Origin: Prinsepia uniflora
Lineage: Eukaryota; Streptophyta; Magnoliopsida; Rosales; Rosaceae
Length of the DNA stretch: 64,000 nucleotides
Direction: 5' to 3'
Assembly (NCBI GenBank): GCA_032719365.1
Contig: CM064874.1
Span: 36,070,716 to 36,134,715 of the forward strand
The stretch's first letter is position 1, and each line of letters opens with the position of its first letter. The notes beneath the pieces are model-generated. The model saw only the letters and a program-made list of their open reading frames with translations, was not told where the DNA came from and did not search any database. Both the position numbers and the translations under genes were made by a program. Positions 10,207-23,327 of the stretch are shown here, piece by piece.

Positions 10207-12178
10207 TGTAACGACCCGTCCCAAATTCCATGATTAGATTAGTGACTAATCACAATTAGTGAGGTTAGTCGGTGATTAGTTAGGCTAAATCGGACGAACG
10301 ATGCGGAATGACCGTTTTGCCCCTAGTGGTGGCAAAACGTTGACTTTTCAATCGGGCGGTCAAATGGACTTTGACCGATGACCGTGATGTAGTTCGTGAC
10401 GTCACGAATTCATAGACAGGTGGCACGTTCAATTCCGACGTTCGAGGAGGAAGTTATGACGTTCGGAAGTTTAGGGGTATTTTGGTAATTTTGGTTAAAT
10501 GGGGGTCAAATGTTGACTTTTTGACCGGAAGGTCCGATGGCCGAGGGCCAAAAACCGTTACGTAGATAAGGACGATACGAATCCGTAGACAAGCGGCACG
10601 TCGAATTCGGACGTTCGACGGCGAAGTTACGGTTCACGGAAGTTCCCGGTTACTATTCACGACGGCACGTTTTACGAGACAAAAAGTGCAGTTTTGTCTC
10701 TAGTGGGCCCAGATATTTAATGGAGGCCCAATGGATGAGTGACACTTGTCACCCATCCACTGGCCAACCTCACCCACTCATACACCAAACCCTTCCCCAT
10801 TCATCCATTTCTCCCATTTTCTTCCCAAACCAACCCGATCACCATTTCTCACCCAAACACCAAACCCTTCCCTTCTAACCATAACTGAGACCAGAGGGTG
10901 AGAGAGGAGGACTAAGGACGGCAGCTGGTGGCTGGAACCGCCGTGGGCAGTGGCGGGAACCCAGAACCCGATCGGGTACCCGGTGCCACGTGACAGGTTT
11001 TCAAAAGGTGTCAGATGTCAAATTGTTAGGCTGACGTCAACAGTGACATCAACGTTGACCGGCGCGTGTGAGCACAAAATTTGAGGTCAAATCGATCTTG
11101 CTTGAAATATTTTGACCTCTTGAATCCAATGGTGGTGTTTTCAGGTCGATTGAAGATCATTTGGTTGGTGTTTTGGAGGTTTTTCTCCTCGGGAAGCATG
11201 TTCGAGACGATTATTCTGTTCCGGGGTTTTTGGGGGGTTTTTTATATGGACTTGTATAGATTGATAGTGACCTTTTTATGTTATTTGTACAAGCTCGGAC
11301 GTCTCGGAGGCTTCAGATTGACTTACGGCTCGTGTTTTGAGTGAGCGGCGGTACGTGTGAGTGGACCTTTGTTTTCCTAAACCCCATGCATGCATTTTTA
11401 TATGGTTTTTACATGATTTACTATGAGGATTGCTTGATGATTATTTATGTATGAGTTATATGAATTTTGGAAGTTTTTATGACTATTTTAATGGCTCATT
11501 TTACGTGATATGATATGACTGTAAATATATGATGATGTGACTGTGTTATTGTGATGATGTGAGATGTGATTGATGATCCACTTGAGATGTCGATTGTGAT
11601 AGATAGACTTGGATGTTGAGCTGGGCTCCGTCATTCTCGAGACTCATCTCAGGCGTCGAGCCTCGGGCTCCGTCATTCTTGAGACTAGGTCATCTGGGAC
11701 TCCGTCATTCCTGAGCCAGTCCACACTCGGACGTCAAGTCAGGGACTCTGTCTTTCCCGAGTGATATTAGCCTACCATTAGTGCACTTTGATATGATGAT
11801 TCAATAGTAGACATCAATGCATGTATTTTGAGATTGATGTTTATTCGTAAATTTGATGCATGCATAGCTTTCTTAAATTGAGGGTTTAATGATTGATTTC
11901 GGAAAATGATTTTCCAAACCTTTATTTTTGTCCACTCACACTTTGATTTGTTTTGGCACCCTCTAGGTTGATAGTGGACACGGGCTGTGTGAAAGCTGAG
12001 GCATCACAGAAAGTGCGTACTCTGATCATACTGATTAGTATGTAGTGTATCCCTGGTGTGACACATGGTTAGGATGTTTACTTAATCCCGAGGGTATTAC
12101 GACCTTTTACCAGGTCGTTTCAGACGGGAGCAGGTCGTCCTATGTTAATCAAGGTGGATTACGGGGAGGGTCCTGTTA
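10207..12178 (+). repeat. Chimeric LTR: element I family joined to another family
   Basis: 10207-10982 matches the start of element I's 5' LTR. From about 10983 it continues as sequence resembling the 3' two thirds of the 133-2491 LTR, ending TCCTGTTA at 12178. The switch falls at CCCGGT, where the other copy has its putative first donor, with about 3 bp of shared sequence. Downstream it keeps acceptor-like TACAAG (ending 11293), a 63-nt exon, donor GTGAGTGGAC at 11357, GTCCACTCAC at 11930-11939 and acceptor CCTCTAG|G ending 11966. Confidence 0.75.
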
Positions 12179-13225
12179 AACATAGTTAATGATTTGGAGC
12201 AATTGAGGTAACGAAAGAGAAGTTCTTGCAATACATTGCAACAATTTTTGGTTGTTGGAGCAAATTGAGATTCGATGTTTGATTAGGGGAGCATTTTGAA
12301 TAATAAGCCTATTATTAAATTTGTCTCACTTTACAACCCATAATGATCAAGTTGTTCCACTCATCATTTTTTTTTTCATCCAAGTGTTTTCATTCTAATG
12401 ACATTGCACATATGCAAATAACGGAAAGGGAAAAATTCAACAATTTAGTGATAAAAAATAAGTAAGTCCTTTTGTTTTTATGAAGCTCACCGATTTCTAA
12501 ATTGCACAATTTTCTATTAAGGTGGATTATTTTACGAAATTACTTTCCTTTTTGTGGGCATCTAGTTGGAAGAGACGAAAGATATTGAGTGGAACGACTC
12601 GGCTATTTCGAGATGCAAAGAAAGGAAAATTAAAGATTATGGTGCAAAGTGAGATTGGCCAACTAGTTAGGAGTGCAAGTTATGTAAAAACTCTAATTGA
12701 AAAAACTTGTTTTTTTTTCTTATAATGGAATTTTTTTTTTAATATTAGAAATGAAAACTCTTGTACAACTGAAAATTACCACTTTCTATATCACGATATT
12801 AGTATTCACCTCTGCCACTACCACCATTCAATAATTGGGATAATCACATACAATTATACTTAATTCGATGGATTTGTTTACCCTTAAAGAGGATTTCTTA
12901 CTTTATATATGTAACTTACCTTACTGAAAAAGTAGTTGTCTATATGTACATGGAACCATTCAACGTCTCTTTCAGTTTTCTTCATCATCATCTTCTTCCA
13001 AATCCAAAGGGAAAACAAGAAACAAACTCCCTCCTATATATGATCCCTCACACCCTCGTTCGATTACATCAACATTCACTCCCTTGTAACCTCTCTTAGT
13101 TCTTATATCCTCTGCCATTTTCTTCCCACTCATATCTCTTTATGGGTTTTGGGGTTCTCTGGTTTTTAGGGAAAATCTCATCCCTATGAATCACAATGAA
13201 CCCAAAAAAAATCCTAGTCTCCAAT
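12179..13225. other. Host unit, copy 1 (left part)
   Basis: Low-copy-looking DNA that recurs at 39219-40501 plus 44718-45060 and at 45950-46729. It is A/T-rich, with a TATA-like CTATATATG at 13034-13042 followed by pyrimidine-rich sequence, so it could be an old promoter region. Only short shadow reading frames. Element II is inserted after CCAAT at 13221-13225. Confidence 0.65.
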
Positions 13226-13405
13226 TGACAAGACACATCCCAATCCCCCCGGGATTAGTGCGGGATGACCCTGCTCCCGTCTGACACGAAGTGTCAGACA
13301 AGGGATATTTCCGACCTTTGCCCTCCCGAGCTATCAGAGTACGCCAGGATCCGGAGGAGGTATGTGATATCTCGATCTCTGCTACAGTCCACATCCGATG
13401 TCAAC

Positions 13406-15398
13406 CTGAAGGGTATTAAAAACAGAAAGACTGTAAGTGGACAAAAATAAAGATTTTATAAAACATTTCCATAAAAGACATTTATACCCTCCACTAAAAA
13501 CCATGCATGCATAGTAAAACCATTTATCCAATCATATAAGTTAAAACATCCATAAATAAGGTCACAACCCCAAGTTCCGTAAATACAAGTCACACGGGCT
13601 CCTGCCCAAAACCAATTTACAGAAAACCAGAACATAGTAAACATATGTGGGATCTCAGCCCAAATCCATTTATCATCATAAAACACAGTTTCCCAAACCA
13701 ATTGAAACCATGTTTATCCAATATATTCATATCCAGAACCTGTCACGGTAAAATAAAGCTACACGTGTGCTAACCGGGGTCTCAAACCCAAGTCTCTCCA
13801 GGGTCTACCCAGGTCAAAGTCCGTAGATCTATGACCCTCCCTGGAGGTAACGAACCATGCCCATCCTGAGAGTAAGGAACCCAACTGGGGGGCGACTCCA
13901 CTCAGTCAGTGCTCCGTGACTACTCCGGGGTCCACCCAGGCCAACGACCCTCCCCGGAGGAGACAATCATATATAAAGGATGGAGTATGAAAACCTTTTG
14001 AAACCATTCTTGAAATCTTTCCAAGATTCATTCCCGGCCCCCATAAGCCGTCATGAACCATAAAATCCTTTCATGGGTTCATGCTGGTTCCCATAAACCG
14101 TCATGACCCGTAAATCCATTTCAAAGGTTCATGCCGGTTCCCATAAACCGTCATGACCCATCAAAACCATTTGTAACACATAACTGGGCACTAGGCCCGA
14201 ATTCACATAGAAACTGGACCTCCGTTCCGAATCGTAAACCAATTGGGCCTCCGACCCGATTCCGTAAATCAAATGGACCTCAAGTCCGAGAATTACCTTT
14301 TCAAATCCAAAATCATTTCATTTAACTATTTCCAAAACCATAGGAATGGAAAATCAGGGTAAAACCAGAAAACCTCGATTTACGTGCAAGCACGTAAATC
14401 GCCTCGAAATACGTGAAACCATATAATTCACAAATATCCAAATCAACATTATTAAATCACATTCATTATCCTTTTGGAAATCAAAAACCATTTCATTCAG
14501 ACCAATAAAGACATACAACCCCGTATATGCACCGTATAAGGCCGAAACCTCGAAATACGTGCGTATACGTAACCACACATCCAAATGCACTCATGGCATA
14601 ACAAATAAGTATTTAAAACATATAATAAAAATTTATGCATGCACCAATTTAGAAAACAAGGTCCACTCACAAACCGTCTGAAGCCGCGTCTCGATACGCG
14701 TGCCATACGGCTCCCCGAGCCGATCACCGTCACCGGGACTTCCAAACCTGTCCAAATTAATTTAGAGGGTTACTAACTACTTATATAACCCCTCACTAAA
14801 ACCCCGTAATTTTCCCATATTTTTAACTATTTTTAATCCCGAACCTAAACCTTCCGATGCCCCGAAACATATCGAGACGGTGTCCGATCGACTCGAAACC
14901 AGTCCCAAAATGTTCGTTACATCGAATAGATAATTTCGTATGTTGAACACATCCCCAGAAACCCCACCACGCGCTGCCACACGCCGCCCAAAGGCCCCTG
15001 CGCGTGGGCTCATGCGCCGGTGAACAGTGCGTCGTTCCTAGCGATCGAACCGGGTCTGGCCGGTTCACTGGTTCTCCTGGACCGGCGTAACCGGTCCGGC
15101 CTGGTTTCTCCCTCAAATCTCGTCCGTTTTGTCCCATTTCAATCCTAAAAATCCTATTTTCTCATTTCCAATCTATCCCAATCAACCAAACTAATCAAAA
15201 CCTCTTAAAACCTCACCATGTACAAAGAGGCTCACGGCCTCTGTTTTCCCGGCCACCTTCCAGCCTTCCTCCGCCGTGAACCACCCTCCAAATCATCCTA
15301 AAATTTCCCTAGCAACCTAATAACCACTTCCTAATCATCCAAAAACAACTACAACATTAAAATCGAATTAAAAGGGAGAAAATGGGTAACCGGGTTAC
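13406..15398 (-). other. Putative two-intron leader in the 3' LTR of element II
   Basis: Minus strand: donor ACAG|GTAACC at 15398, acceptor TTTGGACAG|G ending 14748, a 77-nt exon 14747-14671, donor GTGAGTGGAC at 14670, acceptor CCCTTCAG|G ending 13406. The block next to the acceptor reads GTCCACTTAC here instead of GTCCACTCAC. Confidence 0.5.
14376..14401. other. Perfect hairpin, 12-bp arms
   Basis: Arms CGATTTACGTGC and GCACGTAAATCG separated by AA, inside putative intron 2. Identical at 21601-21626 in the other LTR of the element. Confidence 0.6.
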
Positions 15399-16117
15399 CT
15401 GTTCGGGTTTGGCCTCGGCCGTGCACAGTGGCGCAGTCCTGGGCCGGCCACCACGTCCTCACCATCCTCACTTCACTCTGTCCTCAGTCCTAGCCGCATG
15501 GGAGGGGTTAGATGGGTTTTGGATGGTTGGGTGAGATCGGGTAGTAGGGAGAAAGCATAGGAAATGAAGATGATCGATGCAAATGGAAGGTGAGATGCAT
15601 GAATATGTTTGGCTGGGAAATGGATGGGTGACAAGTGTCACTCATCCATTGGGCCTCCATGAAATATCTGGGCCCACTAGAGACAAAACTGCACTTTTTG
15701 TCTCGTAAAACGTGCCATCGTGAATAGTAACTGGGAACTTCCGTGAACCGTAACTTCGCCGTCGAACGTCCGAATTCGACGTGCCGCCTGTCTACGGATT
15801 CGTATCGTCCTTATCTACGTAACGGTCTTTGGCCCTCGGCCATCGGACCTCCCGGTCAAAAAGTCAACATTTGACTCCTCGAACGTCGGAATTGAACGTG
15901 CCACCTGTCTATGAACTCGTGACGTCACGAACTACGTCACGGTCATTGGTCAAAGTCCATTTGACCGCCCGAACGAAAAGTCAATGTTTTGCCACGCCGA
16001 AGGGCAAAACGGTCATTTCGCATCGTTCGTCCGATTTCGCTCTACTAATCACGGATTAGCCTCACTAATCGTGATTAGTCACTAATCGAATCCTGGAATT
16101 TGGGACGGGTCGTTACA

Positions 16118-19100
16118 ACCTTCCCTCCTTAATTAATTTCGTCCTCGAAATTCCAACCGACCTAATCTAACCGTTCTTGCCTCCTTAATTAGTTTCATTC
16201 TCGAAACTCCAACTATCCTGATTCCACATCCATCTCGTGGAAAGTAGAATCAACCTCAAAATACGTGTACGCTAGTACACCCACTAACCAGAACAATCCT
16301 TACTCGTCTGCAACTAGACATACCACCCACACTCACGTCGTATCAACTACACTCGACCACGTCAAATGACAGTAGTCATACGCTCTGAATTGACACCACT
16401 TGTCAACTCGATGGTTCCTTTCTCAAACGCTAATCTATCCTAGCGTCTGCTCCCACCGGGAGTCACCAGACCTCACTGATCGATCCACGCTGACACCTTC
16501 GACAAACTGTCACCACTTGACAGTCGTCAGTCGCAAACTGATATGACACACACTCGTGGTTACACTAACCACAAGCATTTCACTCGACCTGTGTGTAACT
16601 AGACCCATTAGAAATACCATGACCCAATGCACAGTATCCAATGCCTAGTTCACGACCTCGACTAATCCAGTGGTATCGGAACCAATCCGACTACCAACAC
16701 GCTCACCAACATACCACTGGTATACCCCATATACCGTCACCAGGTACGACAAGTCTACCCGGTATCGTACCTCGAACAACATACAAGGTACGTACATCTA
16801 CCCATCAATCAGCCTACAACCACCTAGGTTGTAGCCAATCACGTTTCAATTATGGAGTTCACTTGTCCAATCCAGCATTAGACAAATCGAAACTCCGACC
16901 CATTATCAATTTCCAAAACCGAATCCGAATCCGCAATTTCGTAAGAAATCCCGAATCCAAACCCAGAAATCATATCCATACTTATGTCCTAATTCGAATC
17001 CAAAATCATCATTCCGTAAACCGGCATTAGCAATGACCATTTCGAACCCAAATCCATAAAAGAAAATCTACAGTCAAGCTCTAGAATCAAATCCTGAATC
17101 GTCACCCAGAAATTTGATTCCAAAACCTGAAATATCGTTCACGTCTAACGAGACGTACTAAAACCAAACCTATCGGTTACCTGGTCAACCGATTACCACA
17201 ATACGATCGATTGACTTCATAGGGAAGCCAATCCCAACATCAACACAACACTAGGTCTGACAAAATCCGACCTCGTCAGACACCTACTCCCCTAAGTAAC
17301 AAGCCATATGGGATTCACTTCGAAAAGATGTTCAGTCCCATCATGCTCCACTCAAACTCTCCACCTATCTGGATCATCAAATCACGATCCAGATCCCATA
17401 CTACGTCAAACGACCATAGACATCACGATCCCCGATCGTCACGACGTCCAAAGTCCTCAACCATTTCCCACATCTAAATAGATTAGTCAACGACGAGACA
17501 CGCCGAGACTGTGGGTACTCACTGACTACCTCGTATCGATCCTTGTCATTCCACCGAGGAAAAATCAAGAATGATCGAATCATCCATCCTACGTGAATGC
17601 AAACAACACTCGATGCACTCACCACGTCAGGTAACCTGACATCGTCTGCCACCAAGTAGAGAATGAGGAATCTCAGTCACCTAACTTCGATATACTTACT
17701 CCACCTGATGACCCAAGATAAATCACAGGTCCACCAACCAATACACGATCAGTGTACTAGTGATACAACCATCATCTGCCTTAGCAGAACCTGAGAAGTC
17801 ACCCTAATGACTTCGACCCGCATTCCATCCGTCACCGCAATCGCACCCTCTCGCGATTTCGAAGTTCCAACAAGATTGGAAACAACATACCCGGACATCA
17901 ACCACGTGTCCCTTAACCACTTTAACTTTATCTGAGATCCACTCTGGAACCACAGATACCGAACACATGCCCATCTCGTCAGAGCCACATCCCGACTCGT
18001 GACTCACCGTCATCACAATCACCAGCACTAGCACCAGCGCTAGTACCAGTATACCAACACCAGTATCAGTATCGGCACACCATGTCCAAAATTGACAACC
18101 CTGGATCTCCGCTCATACTGAACGACGATCCCATACCTCTACTCATATTAGAGAAACTCTGCCTCCCTCGTACCCGACAACTCTAGGTACAGTCACACTG
18201 ACAACTCATACGAGAAAAGGAAACGCTCCCCGAACGTCCCCAACTCATTCTGCGATCGCACTCAGCCATAACCGAGTCGAATCCAGAATCACTGCTCGTA
18301 CATATGGGTTACTCACGCACCCCGTATCATCGTCACGACTGACAATCCCATCGTCACAATCGTCACGGTAACCTGAGTCTACTCGACCTGATAAGACTCG
18401 ACTACGTCCATCGATAGTAGCGTCTACCCCAACCTCGTGCAGACCTAACTACCAGGAATCACGATATACAAACTCCGCATCCAACGGAATCAACCGCTTG
18501 TACCAACTACTCCGTATCCCCGCTCCGGGATTCCATCGACAAGTACCAACCCTGATAACTTGTCCAGCCGAACTCTAACCAGTCATAACTCGACTAAACC
18601 CATGTCGTCTACCAGGTCGCCCATGACCTTAGTTGCACCAACTGTCCATCACAACTAAAGTAGCACGACAACCAACTAGGTCTAACCGATAAGTACAACC
18701 CCGACTGCGAAGTGCAGTCCCAACACAAGCTAACATGACTAGACCGACTAACGAATCCAAATCCGAATAGTCGTCCAAGTCAGACCACTCGCCAACTCAC
18801 ATTTTCGAACCATACACATCCTAAGGTAGGGTTCCACGATCACACCTAGGGTTTCCCTGAACCCAACTGCGAAAAGCAGTAAAATCGACAATCTGACCGA
18901 CCCCGTGGTCCGACGTCATAAAGACGTCAATCCAATCCTACCGTCAATCCAACTAGGATTCCCTGAATCCAGCTGCTAACTACCAACTGCAGTAAATCCA
19001 TCTAACTTAACCAAATCCGATTATCGGATAGTCACAACTCCCAACCAGTCGTCGGAACCGATCCAACGACATCGTGAAAGACGATCCCAACTAACCGTCA

Positions 19101-19376
19101 CACGATCGCAATCTAACGTACGAATATGTTCATCCTTTCTGTAGGGTCCCACACTGTCATCCTTGACAGAACTATGGCAACCCCGGCATCTAGTGCCGAA
19201 CCAAGACATTCCAATCCTACTAACTATCGTACTGGCACCCCAACTATCAGGTTGACCACGAACTGTAGCCCCTTGAGATATCACATCCTCGACCTGCGTA
19301 CATTCCAAGAGCTCCGCGGTTGCTCGAATAGAGACAACCCCGCTCTGACAAGTAATCCTATGCTCTGATACCACGT
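16118..19376 (-). other. Non-coding interior of element II
   Basis: Minus-strand interior with polypurine tract (16118-16131), the AATTTCG/CGAAATT motif (16135-16152) and primer site (19362-19373). Alignable by eye to the interior of element I; for example the block near 18253-18300 matches about 7970-8025 reversed. No coding capacity. The 174-codon frame across 19021-19545 spans interior, primer site and LTR and is not a gene. Confidence 0.7.
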
Positions 19377-20449
19377 TGACAGGACCCATCCCAGTCCCCC
19401 CGGGATTAGTGCGGGATGACCCTGCTCCCGTCTGACACGAAGTGTCAGACAAGGGATATTTCCGACCTTTGCCCTCCTGGGCTATCAGAGTACGCCAGGA
19501 TCCGGAGGAGGTATGTGATATCTCGATCTCTGCTACAGTCCACATCCGATGTCAACCTGAAGGGTATTAAAAACAGAAAGACTGTGAGTGGACAAAAATA
19601 AAGATTTTATAAAACATTTCCATAAAAGACATTTATACCCTCCACTAAAAAGCATGCATGCATAGTAAAACCATTTATCCAATCATATAAGTTAAAACAT
19701 CCATAAATAGGGTCACAACCCCAAGTTCCGTAAATACAAGTCACACGGGCTCCTGCCCAAAACCAATTTACAGAAAACCAGAACATAGTAAACATATGTG
19801 GGATCTCAGCCCAAATCCATTTATCATCATAAAACACAGTTTTCCAAACCAATTGAAACCATGTTTATCCAATATATTCATATCCAGAACCTGTCACGGT
19901 AAAATAAAGCTACACGTGTGCTAACCGGGGTCTCAAACCCAAGTCTCTCCAGGGTCCACCCAGGTCAAAGTCCGTAGATCTATGACCCTCCCTGGAGGTA
20001 ACGAACCATGCCCATCCTGAGAGTAAGGAACCCAACTGGGGGGCGACTCCACTCAGTCAGTGCTCCGTGACTACTCCGGGGTCCACCCAGGCCAACGACC
20101 CTCCACGGAGGAGACAATCATATATAAAGGATGGAGTATGAAAACCTTTTGAAACCATTCTTGAAATCTTTCCAAGATTCATGCCCGGCCCCCATAAGCC
20201 GTCATGAACCATAAAATCCTTTCATGGGTTCATGCTGGTTCCCATAAAACGTCATGACCCGTAAATCCATTTCAAAGGTTCATGCCGGTTCCCATAAACC
20301 GTCATGACCCATCAAAACCATTTGTAACACATAACTGGGCACTAGGGCAGAATTCACATAGAAACTGGACCTCCGGTACAAGAGCTCCGCTGTTGCTCGA
20401 ATAGAGACAACCCCGCTCTGACAAGCAATCCTATGCTCTGATACCACGT
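19377..20449 (-). repeat. Extra LTR fragment and second primer site
   Basis: A 1.0-kb copy of the LTR 3' part (19377-20376) plus about 73 bp of interior with a second primer site (20435-20446). It arises from a direct tandem duplication of about 1.07 kb: sequence from about 19306 to 20376 is repeated from about 20379 to 21450. The junction is at 20376/20377. Confidence 0.8.
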
Positions 20450-23327
20450 TGACAGGACCCATCCCAATCCCGCAGGGATTAGTGCGGGATGACCCTGCTC
20501 CCGTCTGACACGAAGTGTCAGACAAGGGATATTTCCGACCTTTGCCCTCCCGGGCTATCAGAGTACGCCAGGATCCGGAGGAGGTATGTGATATCTCGAT
20601 CTCTGCTACAGTCCACATCCGATGTCAACCTGAAGGGTATTAAAAACAGAAAGACTGTGAGTGGACAAAAATAAAGATTTTATAAAACATTTCCATAAAA
20701 GACATTTATACCCTCAACTAAAAAGCATGCATGCATAGTAAAACCATTTATCCAATCATATAAGTTAAAACATCCATAAATAGGGTCACAACCCCAAGTT
20801 CCGTAAATACAAGTCACACGGGCTCCTGCCCAAAACCAATTTACAGAAAACCAGAACATAGTAAACATATGTGGGATCTCAGCCCAAATCCATTTATCAT
20901 CATAAAACACAGTTTCCCAAACCAATTGAAACCATGTTTATCCAATATATTCATATCCAGAACCTGTCACGGTAAAATAAAGCTACACGTGTGCTAACCG
21001 GGGTCTCAAACCCAAGTCTCTCCAGGGTCCACCCAGGTCAAAGTCCGTAGATCTATGACCCTCCCTGGAGGTAACGAACCATGCCCATCCTGAGAGTAAG
21101 GAACCCAACTGGGGGGGCGACTCCACTCAGTCAGTGCTCCGTGACTACTCCGGGGTCCACCCAGGCCAACGACCCTCCCCGGAGGAGACAATCATATATA
21201 AAGGATGGAGTATGAAGACCTTTTGAAACCATTCTTGAAATCTTTCCAAGATTCATGTCCGGCCCCCATAAGCCGTCATGAACCATAAAATCCTTTCATG
21301 GGTTCATGCTGGTTCCCATAAACCGTCATGACCCGTAAATCCATTTCAAAGGTTCATGCCGGTTCCCATAAACCGTCATGACCCATCAAAACCATTTGTA
21401 ATACATAACTGGGCACTAGGCCCGAATTCACATAGAAACTGGACCTCCGGTCCGAATCGTAAACCAATTGGGCCTCCGGCCCGATTCCGTAAATCAAATG
21501 GACCTCAAGTCCAAGAATTACCTTTTCAAATCCAAAATCATTTCATTTAACTATTTCCAAAACCATAGGAATGGAAAATCAGGGTAAAACCAGAGAACCT
21601 CGATTTACGTGCAAGCACGTAAATCGCCTCGAAATACGTGAAACCATATAATTCACAAATATCCAAATCAACATTATTAAATCACATTCATTATCCTTTT
21701 GGAAATCAAAAACCATTTCATTCAGACCAATAAAGACATACAGCCCCGTATATGCACCGTATAAGGCCGAAACCTCGAAATACGTGCATATACGTAACCA
21801 CACATCCAAATGATGCACTCATGGCATAACAAATAAGTATTTAAAACATATAATAAAAATTTATGCATGCACCAATTTAGAAAACAAGGTCCACTCACAA
21901 ACCGTCCGAAGCCGCGTCTCGATACGCGTGCCATACGGTTCCCCGAGCCGATCACCGTCACCGAGACTTCCAAACCTGTCCAAATTAATTTAGAGGGTTA
22001 CTAACTACTTATATAACCCCTCACTAAAACCCCGTAATTTTCCCGTATTTTTAACTATTTTAATCCCGAACCTAAACCTTCCGATGCCCCGAAACATATC
22101 GAGACGGTGTCCGATCGACTCGAAACCAGTCCCAAAATGTTCGTTACATCGAATAGATAATTTCGTATGTTGAACACATCCCCAGAAACCCCACCACGCG
22201 CTGCCATGCGCCGCCCAAAGGCCCCTGCGCGTGGGCTCACGCGCCGGTGAACAGTGCGTCGTTCCCAGCGATCGAACCGGGTCTGGCCGGTTCACTGGTT
22301 CTCCTGGACCGGCGTAACCGGTCTGGCCTGGTTTCTCCCTCAAATCTCGTCCGTTTTTTCCCATTTCAATCCTAAAAATCCTATTTTCTCATTTCCAATC
22401 TATCCCAATCAACCAAACTAATCAAAACCTCCTAAAACCTCACCATGTACAAAGAGGCTCACGGCCTCTGTTTTCCCGGCCACCTTCCAGCCTTCCTCCG
22501 CCGTGAACCACCCTCCAAATCATCCTAAAATGTCCCTAGCAACCTAATAACCACTTCCTAATCATCCAAAAACAACTACAGCATTAAAATCGAATTGAAA
22601 GGGAGAAAATGGGTAACCGGGTTACCTGTTCGGGTTTGGCCTCGGCCGTGCACGGTGGCGCAGTCCTGGGCCGGCCACCACATCCTCACCATCCTCACTT
22701 CACTCTGTCCTCAGTCCTAGCCGCATGGGAGGGGTTAGATGGGTTTTGGATGGTTGGGTGAGATCGGGTAGTAGGGAGAAAGCATAGGAAATGAAGATGA
22801 TAGATGCAAATGGAAGGTGAGATGCATGAATATGTTTGCCTGGGAAATGGATGGGTGACAAGTGTCACTCATCCATTGGGCCTCCATGAAATATCTGGGC
22901 CCACTAGAGACAAAACTGCACTTTTTGTCTCGTAAAACGTGCCGTCATGAATAGTAACCGGGAACTTCCGTGAACCGTAACTTTGCCGTCGAACGTCCGA
23001 ATTCGACGTGCCGCCTGTCTACGGATTCGTATCGTCCTTATCTACATAACGGTCTTTGGCCCTCGGCCATCGGACCTCCCGGTCAAAAATTCAACATTTG
23101 ACTCCTCGAACGTCGGAATTGAACGTGCCACCTGTCTATGAACTCGTGACGTCACGAACTACGTCACGGTCATCGGTCAAAGTCCATTTGACCGCCCGAA
23201 CGAAAAGTCAACGTTTTGCCACGCCAAAGGGAAAAACGGTCATTTCGCATTGTTCGTCCGATTTCGCTCTACTAATCACGGATTAGCCTCACTAATCGAA
23301 TCCTGGAATTTGGGACGGGTCGTTACA
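20450..23327 (-). repeat. 5' LTR of element II
   Basis: Minus strand: starts TGTAACGACCCGTCCC at 23327 and ends CCTGTCA at 20450. Lacks a roughly 16-bp segment of the CTAATC array that the other LTR has near 16060. Palindrome at 22855-22868; hairpin 20503-20523. Confidence 0.88.
20630..22625 (-). other. Putative two-intron leader in the 5' LTR of element II
   Basis: Minus strand: donor ACAG|GTAACC at 22625, acceptor ending 21976, 77-nt exon 21975-21899, donor GTGAGTGGAC at 21898, acceptor CCCTTCAG|G ending 20630. This LTR lies upstream of the interior, so its RNA would carry the leader. Confidence 0.5.

Larger units (their letters stand above)
3553..12178 (+). mobile_element. Element I: non-coding LTR retrotransposon (LARD-like) with a rearranged right end
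   Basis: Order: 5' LTR 3553-6911, initiator-Met tRNA primer site 6915-6926, a 3.3-kb interior (6912-10206) with no usable reading frame, polypurine tract 10193-10206, then a 3' LTR that matches the 5' LTR only to about 10982 before becoming an LTR of another family up to 12178. No 5-bp duplication flanks the whole (CTATC left, AACAT right), as expected if the right end came from recombination with a different element. In the 0.78 kb that can be compared, the two LTRs differ at roughly 2% of positions by eye. Confidence 0.8.
13226..16117 (-). repeat. 3' LTR of element II
   Basis: Minus strand: starts TGTAACGACCCGTCCC at 16117; the end is a diverged GTCTTGTCA at 13226. It carries the 14-bp palindrome (15628-15641), hairpin 13279-13299, the putative two-intron leader (13406-15398), the 60-bp repeats and a 12-bp-arm hairpin at 14376-14401. 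Confidence 0.87.
13226..23327 (-). mobile_element. Element II: non-coding LTR retrotransposon (LARD-like) with an internal duplication
   Basis: Minus-strand element bounded by CCAAT duplications (13221-13225 and 23328-23332). The related host sequence near 45035-45060 reads straight through and so shows the empty site. Order on the minus strand: 5' LTR 23327-20450, primer site, about 70 nt of interior, LTR 3' fragment 20376-19377, primer site, interior 19376-16118, 3' LTR 16117-13226. No protein-coding region is supported. The two full LTRs differ by about 2% in the stretch I compared (about 14770-15130 against 22000-22360). Confidence 0.87.

Noticed and set aside
3553..12178. Whole of element I as a normal single insertion
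   Set aside because: No matching 5-bp flanks, and the right LTR changes family at about 10983.
19021..19545. A 174-codon minus-strand frame
   Set aside because: It crosses the LTR end, primer site and interior of element II. In the tandem copy (20280-20618) the same start leads to a different end, so it is a chance frame.
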